A stretch of DNA of 64,000 nucleotides. Origin: Strongylocentrotus purpuratus (lineage: Eukaryota > Echinodermata > Echinoidea > Camarodonta > Strongylocentrotidae). The notes under the pieces were generated by a model that was not told where the DNA came from, ran no database searches, and saw nothing but the letters and a program-made list of their open reading frames with translations. The position numbers and the translations under genes were made by a program. Below are positions 55,664 to 64,000 of this stretch, in pieces. The first letter of the stretch is position 1. Each line of letters begins with the position of its first letter. Where the stretch lies: assembly GCF_000002235.5 (NCBI RefSeq), contig NW_022145611.1:5508754-5572753 (forward strand). Reading direction: 5' to 3'.

Positions 55664-57381
55664 TTGTATCTGTTTCTTCTCTTTTCATCGTGATTAGTGT
55701 GCAGGGGTGGGGCACAAATAGCGTCTCATATGCCTTAGCTCCTTAGCCCCCCCCCCCCTCCAAATGTCTTGGAACCAAGAGCCACCTAGAAATGTGGTAA
55801 TTTTCTTTGATGTTCTTTTTCTTATTGTTTTTCTTGTTTCGAATCTGGAATGTGCCCCTTCCAAATTTGATTGAATCCTAGATCCACCCCTGTTCCTCAT
55901 TATTAAATGCTTAAAAAGTCCAGCGGTGGAACTGCTTGATGTGACACATTAAGTTATGGATTCAAATCTCAGCTGACTGCTTCAGTGGCATGCACAAAAT
56001 AATGCTGCATAAATTTTATTCTCAAGATAACTTCCAATTCAATACATACATATTAGTTTTGAATACTCCTGAAGTACATTTAATAAAACACAGTAGCATT
56101 TCAAGACAATTTCTGTTCATGCATTGTTTTTTATTACAAACATAATTATAAGAATCTAATTTCTTTGTATCTCAATCAGCAATGGATCACGATATATTAA
56201 TAAATCAACAATTTCCTACATCTCAGTGATAGATCAATGTATTTAGGCCTACCTGCTGCTAATAAAAGAACTTGATTGTCAATAGATGGAACAGAGAGCC
56301 GAGAGCCAATAATATAAGGTGTTAATTTCGTATTTTAAATCTTCTGAATCTCAATATACGATATGAAAACTAAAAGATGTGGTGAAAGAGTAGAATAATA
56401 CAGAATGACAAATTTCAAAGAAAAGGTGGATTTTTCTGCAGAGGGGAAAACACTTTTTTTGACAGCCAACAACAGAACGAATTCGAGGTTGACAAAATGA
56501 TATCATGTTTAATATATTATACAATGCGTACAAGAAAAGAAAAAAAACCGAGAATAATTGATGTTTTATCATAACTTAATCACAATCATAATTAATAAAT
56601 GACTCATATTTGTAAAGCTTAGATCCTCTTCTTTCATTGGATGCAACTCATTTGATGCATATTTCACTCATGAGTGATTAAAATCAATCTGAAGACCGTT
56701 TTGTTCCCCCTTTTTTGTTCTCCTATAGAATCCTTGATTCGCCCCTGGATTTGAACAAGGCTCATCAGTAATGGCCTTAAAACATCAGACGCGAATCCAA
56801 CATTGGCTGGATTCGGTGTACTAGTCCCCTCCCCTCTCTTTTGAGACCCTAATACGTCAATAAAACTTGCAATCGGTATACGGAATTACCTCGCCCTGTC
56901 GTAAGGAGAATGTCCTCCCTCTGTTTATAAACTTATGAATACGCCACTGGATTCTGTTCAAGAGTAATTCAGAAATATGGCCCACTTGGGACATCAAAAC
57001 TTGAAAACAATTCCCCATTAATGGCCATGAAAGCATAGCTAGAATTTTTCTCACGCATGTTTGTTTTCTGTTGTTGCTGCTTTTTATTTACAGCTGTATA
57101 CTTCAGTAAAGCATAAACAGAATTATCATATTCCACAGACCTTAACAGCAAAAACGAGCTGTATAGCTGCCTGTATGAATTAGACTAAGATGTTCAGCGA
57201 ATAGTGATCATCTCTCAACTAGGTTCTGCTTTTGTTACTTATTTCTATGTGACTACCTAAACATTCTGCATCTAGAAACTCGCGAAGTGGCATCGGCAGA
57301 TTAATTCCTGGTATACTTTCGCATGGTTCATCAAACCTCGCATCATTTTTAAAGTTTCGTTTACATGAGTCGGATCGAAAT
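55664..57381. other. Intergenic, upstream of the P450 gene
   Basis: A candidate element CAGGGGTGGGGC ... CTAGATCCACCCCTG spans ~55703-55890 with no matching flanks. Lone terminus-like motifs GATTCGCCCCTG (~56737-56748) and GAATACGCCACTG (~56938-56950) also occur. No exon recognised; no clear TATA box for the P450. Confidence 0.4.
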
Positions 57382-60300
57382 ATGTCACATCTATATTCAA
57401 TCTGTGTTGGATTTGTCAATCTATCCTCAGTTTTTATTTTGATGGTCATGATCAGCCTATTAGCTGTTGGATATTTCATCAAGACAAGGTAATTATTTTA
57501 TTTTCATCTTTTTATTCATGCTGTCATGAAACGACAAACTTTTTAGATAAAAATCTCGCACAAATTTTTAAATTATGCTTAATGAACAGCTTTTTTAAAG
57601 GAGTATTAAAAACATTTATAATATAGGCCTATCTTTGTTTAATTTTTTTTAATTTTGTCGAATTCACTTTGGATTTTCTTGTTTTCATAATGATGTAACA
57701 TTTTTGGTGTAAATCACTAAAAGAACAACTCTGGTTGCTGTTTAACTTCAGGGTTGTTTGTCACAATTGTTGCATATCAAGTCTCAAACTCATGGTCGTA
57801 ACCTTCGTAGTACACAAGACACATTTATGTTGCAAATACCTCCATATAAAACCAAAGTAACCCTCGGGGACCGGTCATTTCTCTGTGCTGCCCCTAGATT
57901 ATGGAATAAATTACCACTATAAATAAGGAAAACCCCATCACTAGATAATTTTAAATCAAAACTGAAAACTCACTTGTTCATAATAGTATGTATAGCACAG
58001 CATTTACAAGCTCTTGCAGCGCAATAGAATATATCCACATAGTTATTGCGCTTTACAAATGAATATTATTATTATTATTTTTATAAAGAGCGAAATATCT
58101 TGTCATCTAGTATACATTTCTCCTCCCAAATACGATTGCTCCCCTAAAGTCGTTATCATTACCAATACACACATACATCAAGTACATGTATCTATGGATT
58201 TTACATATGCTCTATCTTGAATCCATTCATATATTCGTGTTTAATTTGTCATCATTTATTTAGCTAAGTATTCGATTAATTTATCAGACATCTGTAGTGA
58301 AATGTAGTGCTTTTTGATAATGACTGGAGTGAATTAATAATCGCCAATGACCCGCCCCTGACACCCCCCCCCCCCCCAAAAAAAAAACCCATGAAAAATT
58401 AATACGGCTCTAACAATCCTGTTTTCCTAGAGGATCTCGTTTCCCCGCGGGTCCTCTCGGCGTGCCGGTCTTGGGATACCTCCCATTCTTGGACTGCCGA
58501 CGACTCCATCAGAGCTTGATGAGCCTTGGCCGTCGCTATGGCAACGTTTTCTCTCTCAAGATCGGCGCGCAGACGGTCGTGGTTCTGAATAGCGCTAACG
58601 TCATCAGGGAGTGTTTGGTTGGGAAAGCGACGAGTTTTGATGGACGACCGGTATGGATGCTGAACAAGGTTAACCAAGGAAGAGGTGAAGGATTCTTTGT
58701 TATTTTTATCATCAGCCTAACACATGCTCCTTCTTATATACCATTATATTATTCTACTTCTCTCTCTCCCTCATTTTTAAACAAACATCATCGATGAATC
58801 CGATAGGACACAGCACATATAATTACCAATTTGACGTTCGCTGATGATACAGCACAATACTGTTTGGGACTAATTTTTTTCAAAATGTGTAATATGCCCA
58901 TTTTTGCCTAAGCATATGCCATATCGAAAATGAAGGAAGGGCGACCACATTTTGATTCAGATATCATTGATTTTGGATATATAAGTGTTTAATGACAATT
59001 GTTCATGCCATTACAGGGGAAGTAAAACATGAAAGAGCTAGATGTATTATTATCTTTTTTCTTTTAAATGTTATTTTCTTCCTTCAAATTAAAAAAATCA
59101 TGCTGATCCTTTGCAAAAAATGATGATACCTATTTATCCAAAGGCAGCTGGAAACATAATATCGATTACTGTCTAAACTAGGATATAGAGATGCATGTAA
59201 TCTTTCCACTTTAATACACAGGTATAGCCAACGAGCAACCCACCAAAAAGTGGCAAGCCCATCGCAAGGCGTGGTCAAAGGTCACGCGAAGTTTAACCTC
59301 CTATGACCTTGACATGGAGGGCAAGATATCACATGACATTGACCGCATCCTCTCTGTCTTAGAGTCTAGTCAAGGACATCCAATCGATGTCTCCAAGACA
59401 GTACATATGGCTCTATGCAACATCATCTGTTCTTTATGCTTCGGGAAGAGCTTCTCGTACGATGACCTCGACTTTCAGCACCTACTCAAAATGGCGGACA
59501 AGTTCTTCCGCTACCTTTCAAGTGCCAGTGCTGTGAATTTCTTCCCGATTCTTTGGTACTTGCCGCTGAAAGCAAACAAGGCTGTAGCAGAAGGATACGA
59601 GGGTATCTTTGGTTTTGTGAAGAATCTCGTGGAAGAGAAGCAAGATGGAGTAGGGAGGATGCAGGACCGTGGGTTTATTGATGTGTGCTTAGATGAGACC
59701 AAATCAAAGAAGAACTGTGATGTTGTAAAGATGAAATCAAAGAAGACTTCTGCAGATATGCCAGGCAGAAATATTGATCGAAATGCCGAGACTACAAATG
59801 ACAACAAAAATGACTCCATATCTTCTGCAGATTCCCATTGTCATCAACCATGTGGCAACGGCACGGCATGCAAAGAAATGGACAACGACGACGAGAATGA
59901 TGTCCTCGAGACACTTGACGAGTACAGTCGACGAGTCATCTGCGAAGATGTGACATACGTAGCGACCGATATGTTTATAGGAGGAGCCGAAACAACACAT
60001 GCAGGCGTGATGTGGTCTATTGCCTTCATGGTGCTCTACCCAGACATTCAGATTAGGGTGCAAAAGGAACTTGATGATATGGTTGGTGACCAACATCTGC
60101 CGGTTTGGAGCGATCGACATCATCTTCCATACACGCAGGTAAGTTCTGTACTACCATGGGCACCATTGCATAAAAGTGTCCACAAGCACAGTCACTGGGA
60201 TTAATGTCATGTTGATTTTTTCTTAAATTCTGCAGTAAATGAATTTAAGACTCAAGATTCATAATAATTTTATGTTTTTGTCAAACCTATCGTATTCAAT

Positions 60301-61613
60301 TTTGTTTCACGGGCTTTAATTTCTGATATTACAAGAAAGGAAGTGACGCTGAGATCATACCAAAGTTGTCAAAGTAATTGAATTTATTAAAGAACTAATA
60401 TTATAAGGATAAATGATGAATATCATAAAGTTTCTACTTATATCAAATCTCAGAAGGTTTTTTTTAAAAGAACAGCTTGTTAGCGCTGCCGATTCGGCCT
60501 CAAAATGCTTTTGAAGATCCCTAGGTCACGATGGGTATAGCCTACAGGTAGTACATTGTACTAATTTCAGATCTACTCAAGACAATCCTCTGCAATAAAG
60601 TTGCCTATATTAAGGAAATATTCTTGCAATTCCTACAATTCCTACAGCCACTCTAAAATCATTGCATATACACAAGGATCTTTTCTTATTTCTTCTATGA
60701 TAAAGGCTTGTCTGCAGGAGATCCTTCGCCTCGGCAACGTCATCCCCATTGCGATTCCTCATGTGACCACCCGTGACGTCACAATGTCTAATGGATGTCA
60801 TCTCCCCCAAGGGACCACTGTCTTGTCCAACCTCTACGCTTGTCACATGGACCCTAGTGCCTGGGAAAGCCCCAGGGAGTTCCGGACGGAGAGGTTCCTA
60901 GATTCGGAGGGCAATCCAAAGCGATTTGATCACTTCATGCCCTTTTCAATAGGTAAAGATGCCGCAGTTGATGTGTTGGTCCCAAGCACAATTTACCCCA
61001 TCCCAGTGGTGCGTTCAAATATTTCTAAATACCTACTAGCCATATGTCCATGTGTAGAGATGCAAATTATTTTTGTCTCTGGTTCCTGGGGGGGGGGGGG
61101 GGGAGGTGATACATGTACATACTCCATTCTATGCCCATGGGTATCTGCCGATCCCACTTTAGGATAACACGATCCATAAGCTCACAGTAATCACCCTCAT
61201 TATGAGCGTTATCACATTAATCCCCATATTTATCATTAAAAAGTAGACATGAAAAACAATGAATATAATTTGCCATACTATGTCACCCGTGAAACGCAAA
61301 CCGAACTCGAATAAAATTAGTTATTTTCTTAATTTTTTTCCCATTGGAAAAAATATAGAGCAATCAATGATTCCTTTGCAATTGTTTTGGCCTAAATATA
61401 TATATTTTTTCAGGTCGTCGCATGTGTCTTGGAGAGCAGTTGGCCCGCATGGAGCTCTTTCTCGCATTCACTCATATCTTCATCAAGTACGACGTCAGCT
61501 TCGCGCCAAACGAACGCCAACCATGCCTCGAAGGCCGCCCCGGAATAACGCACAGCCCCTATCGCTTCAAAATATGTGCAATACCAAGAAAAGCTACGAA
61601 AATGGAACGGTAA
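57382..61613 (+). CDS. Cytochrome P450, CYP2 clan (CYP17/CYP1-like), five exons
   Basis: Exons 57382-57488, 58431-58684, 59222-60138, 60706-60952 and 61414-61613 total 1,725 bp (574 residues), with consensus GT-AG sites and phases 2, 1, 0, 1. Residues ~1-36 are a hydrophobic ER anchor (NLSSVFILMVMISLLAVGYF), then PAGPLGVPVLGYLPF. Family motifs: W(x)3R (WQAHRKAW), I-helix GGAETT (~374-379), ExxR in EILR (E431, R434), FRTERF, and heme loop FSIGRRMCLG with Cys513 as ligand. The enzyme is a heme monooxygenase at the ER using P450 reductase; its substrate (steroid or xenobiotic) is unknown. An extra ~50-60 residue K/N/D/S-rich insert (~280-350) precedes the I-helix, making it longer than the usual ~500. 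No lesion seen. The start is the first Met after an in-frame stop at 57250. Confidence 0.92.
57760..58085 (+). mobile_element. 5'-truncated LINE tail in P450 intron 1
   Basis: It reads LRSTQDTFMLQIPPYKTKVT, LGDRSFLCAAPRLWNKLPL, IRKTPSLDNFKSKLKTHLF with one stop after LPL. This is the conserved C-terminal end of the reverse-transcriptase ORF of CR1/L2/Rex-type LINEs. It ends 'gcgctttacaaatgaa' followed by (TTA)n, a typical 3' end. Only the last ~100 codons and the 3' end remain. Confidence 0.85.
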
Positions 61614-62648
61614 AGACAGCCAGACTTAATCTTATTAGAAGGAAAAAAATCAATATCCCATTGAAGTATTTGAATGCTACATTATTCATTTTGTCTGAGA
61701 GTTCTTGACTTTGTCTTTTTGACTTTGTCTTTTTGGCTTAAAACAATCACTGTTATGCGCTTTGAAAATTAATGATGTCATTTACAATATTTTGGTGAGC
61801 ATTGGTTGTACTTGAAAAAAGGACTTAAATGATTTTGTCCTAAACATCCTGCAGTTTACAGTAGCTTCATAATCTAGATTTCTTGTTTACAAATGCCTAT
61901 ATATTTTATTTCATCGTACAATGACCACATTACAAATGGCTAAAAAGTATTGTTCCAAAAATACAAATTTTTATCTTCATTGATCAAATTCACCAGTCTA
62001 GATAACATTTTATAAATATAAAAATGACATAACGCGATGAGTACACCATTTTGTCGTAAAATAAAAAGAATATGAATATACAACCAGAACATTATGACGG
62101 CTAATGCAAACTGGGAAATACAATTCAACCTTTAGCAATTTTCAATTTAATTAATTTCAATTCAATTTTTTTCATTTACAACAATTAAGAAATAAATATT
62201 GAAATGATTGTACAATTGTGGACCCCTCAAATTATACTAAGGAATAATGAGTAATTAAATTAGCAAATTCGTAACTACAAAAAGGAACTACAAATAGGGG
62301 GAAAAGGGGGATGCCTACAGAAACGAGAACGGAATCGAATTGAGTTGAACTGCAAATCGATTGTTTCAAGCCAAAATGCAGATCAGTACTTCGGTAACAC
62401 TTTCGAGTGTCAGTCTGTTTCTAAACCTCTTTCTTAATCCATGACAAGTACATAGTTCCATATCATTTTATGAAATCAAAAACATTTTGTTCATTGTTTT
62501 TCAGAATATTTTCTGATAACAAGTAAAATAAGTAAAATACATGATTCATGAAATGAAATGATGTACTCCAGTTTTTCTCCAGAATTCTGAAGAAAAAACA
62601 CACGATTGCATGGTACGCCAACAAGAAGACAAAGGAGTCTTTTTGGTT

Positions 62649-62679
<31 letters not shown>

Positions 62680-63323
62680 TAATGGTGGCTTCTTATATAG
62701 CGCAAATGTGCGTCACGTTGTGACGCTCCTGGCGCTGCCCCGATTATTACCCTGGCTTTAGCAAGGCAGCCACTGCGGCGCTCTAGCATTTCAAGGAATT
62801 AATTCCTGCCAGGTACCCATTTACATCACCTGGGTTGAGTGTGGCAAATGTAGATCAATTTCTTGCCAAAGGACATTAGTTATCTTGAAAGTAATACAAT
62901 AAAATTATGCAAAATACACATACATCTTTTTTTTAAAGTAGAAAATAAAATAAAATACAGAATATATCTTCAATACAGGCATAATCTTCAGCCTCATATT
63001 AAAAATGATTCACAACTCGTGTACAAAGTTTGAGCTGTCTATTAAAGTTAAATCCGAAATCTACAATTTACAGTCTCTCCAAAACCTTACTCGAAAATAT
63101 AAACGGCCGATATTTCTGATATAATTCAATCTTAATCTGCTTTATATATATATTTTTAAGTTTTAAAAAAGGTTTTATCCTTAAAAAATGTTAAAAGAGT
63201 TTTTCCTCGAAAATATAACAGCAAATATTTCAGATAAAATTCAATGTTAATCTGCTTTGTTATATATTTTTAAGTTTAAAAAAGGTTTTATCCTTACAAA
63301 AGGTTGAAAGAGCTTGCCCCTTT
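61614..63323. other. Convergent intergenic region between P450 and DUF917 gene
   Basis: AT-rich. The first plus-strand AATAAA after the P450 stop that I noted is near 62060, a candidate poly(A) signal. Two near-repeats 'gtttaaaaaaggttttatcctta' occur at ~63160 and ~63275 (about 110-bp tandem duplication, 63090-63310). Confidence 0.45.
62650..62880. repeat. (AAT)n and a fragment of a dispersed echinoderm repeat
   Basis: An AAT run at ~62651-62678 is followed by 'tggcttcttatatagcgcaa', 'gtgacgctcctggcgctgcc', 'ctgccaggtacccatttaca' and 'caatttcttgccaaaggac'. The final part recurs at ~26650. It looks like a SINE or other short element fragment. Confidence 0.55.
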
Positions 63324-63560
63324 TTACGGTAGGGGAGGAATGGGGGTAGGTGGCACATATTCGGCTATGGGAACAAAATCAACATCGTAATTGAACGCTG
63401 TGGGGCCGATGAATTCTAGGGCCTGTGGTGATCGTAGAGCTGTAGGGCTGGGCAGGGCGATGACGGCTACACGGAGACCGTAACGAAACTCTTCTGTTTG
63501 GACAGCATGACCCTTGTCAGCGTCGGTAATGGTGATGATGTCAGGTGTCATGGCAACGAC
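63324..63560 (-). CDS. Last exon of a DUF917 / hydantoinase-type protein (partial)
   Basis: The acceptor CTGTACAG at 63561-63568 is followed on the minus strand by VVAMTPDIITITDADKGHAV, QTEEFRYGLRVAVIALPSP, TALRSPQALEFIGPTAFNYD, VDFVPIAEYVPP and a stop at 63324-63326. The order TPDxITIxDADxG, then T-E-x-RYGLRVAV, then GPxAFxYDxDFVP matches the C-terminal end of DUF917 domains, as in S-methyl-thiohydantoin desulfurase-like and hydantoinase-fused proteins. The exon codes for ~78 residues; the remainder would lie beyond 64000. Start Met inside the exon is not the gene start. Enzymatic role is from the family only. Confidence 0.75.
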   Translation of the reverse strand, partial: VVAMTPDIITITDADKGHAVQTEEFRYGLRVAVIALPSPTALRSPQALEFIGPTAFNYDVDFVPIAEYVPPTPIPPLP

Positions 63561-64000
63561 CTGTACAGAATGTATGTTTCAACTCATTTACTTGCGGAAC
63601 ATTTTGATAAACAGGAATATTTTATTAATAGATGAATGACAACTACAAATGATACCGTGGAACTGTACAGTGCATCAAAATTGTTTTCATAATTGTATTT
63701 TTCAATAGTAAAACATTGAGAAAAGGAGAAACTTCATCAATATTTGACATGTGAATGACATCAGTATTACTGCACATAGTGCTACATCTTAATTCAATAA
63801 AGAATGTGAACAATTTCTTTCCTTTTCATACCCAAACGATTTATTGCATTATCCAATCGTATTAATCATTTTATTACTAATCTTGTCTTGTGTTTGCCAA
63901 ATAAATATTACATTTGAAAGGAACCTTACTGTTTTGTCATTCATTAGGTTGCATGTTATTTTCGAAGGTTTGTAATTGAACGAAGGCTCGTTCTTATGAA
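63561..64000 (-). other. Intron of the DUF917 gene to the window edge
   Basis: No further exon of this gene is recognised before the end, so the intron is at least 440 bp. Confidence 0.5.

Noticed and set aside
55703-55890. CAGGGGTGGGGC ... CCACCCCTG as another hAT-like element
   Set aside because: Ends are suggestive but the flanking 8-mers do not match, so I did not call it with confidence.
57219-57482. 87-codon minus frame
   Set aside because: It overlaps P450 exon 1, whose anchor sequence and donor fit the rest of the gene; the minus frame has no splice or family support.

Overview
The window looks like nuclear DNA of an echinoderm, most likely a sea urchin. I base this on a U2 snRNA of sea-urchin type, a U6 snRNA, long introns, very dense small DNA transposons, and many poly-G/poly-C tracts at repeat ends. 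The species is not identified. Real genes are sparse and most of the 64 kb is repeats.

Region by region: 0.2-2 kb is a diverged tandem repeat. 2.3-3.3 kb is a LINE ORF1 with an open 320-codon frame, joined to a truncated transposase-like gene. 3.3-11.6 kb is a minus-strand tandem array of three copies of a multi-exon DUF6729/DDE transposase-like gene; one copy has all exons and two carry large internal deletions, and all are broken. 12-22 kb holds small inverted-repeat elements, a GAT-type microsatellite, G/C homopolymers, a hairpin-bearing satellite, a duplicated 380-bp segment and a 1.2-kb polypyrimidine tract. A single ZU5-domain exon lies at 22.2 kb, a U6 snRNA at 23.7 kb and a U2 snRNA at 30.6 kb. 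A LINE relic carrying nested insertions covers 31.9-33.8 kb. Two exons with compatible phase, from a gene I do not recognise, lie at 34.6 and 41.7 kb; the intron between them carries two large arrays of a ~115-bp satellite whose units contain a GCGAAGC mini-hairpin.

42.5-44.0 kb has three small DNA elements back to back. 44.4-55.2 kb is a 10.7-kb array of alternating long (2.0-2.9 kb) and short (~0.61-0.65 kb) repeat units with shared ends. 57.4-61.6 kb is a complete five-exon cytochrome P450 gene (CYP2 clan, CYP17/CYP1-like) on the plus strand. The window closes with the last exon of a DUF917/hydantoinase-type gene on the minus strand, convergent with the P450.

The genes do not form a pathway. 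The two snRNAs are both spliceosomal but about 7 kb apart and probably transcribed independently. The most unusual structures are the nested-deletion transposase array, the hairpin satellite apparently amplified inside hAT-like ends, the long/short array at 44-55 kb, and the U2 gene with compensatory stem changes. I saw no convincing retrovirus, LTR element, Polinton, CRISPR array or toxin gene.
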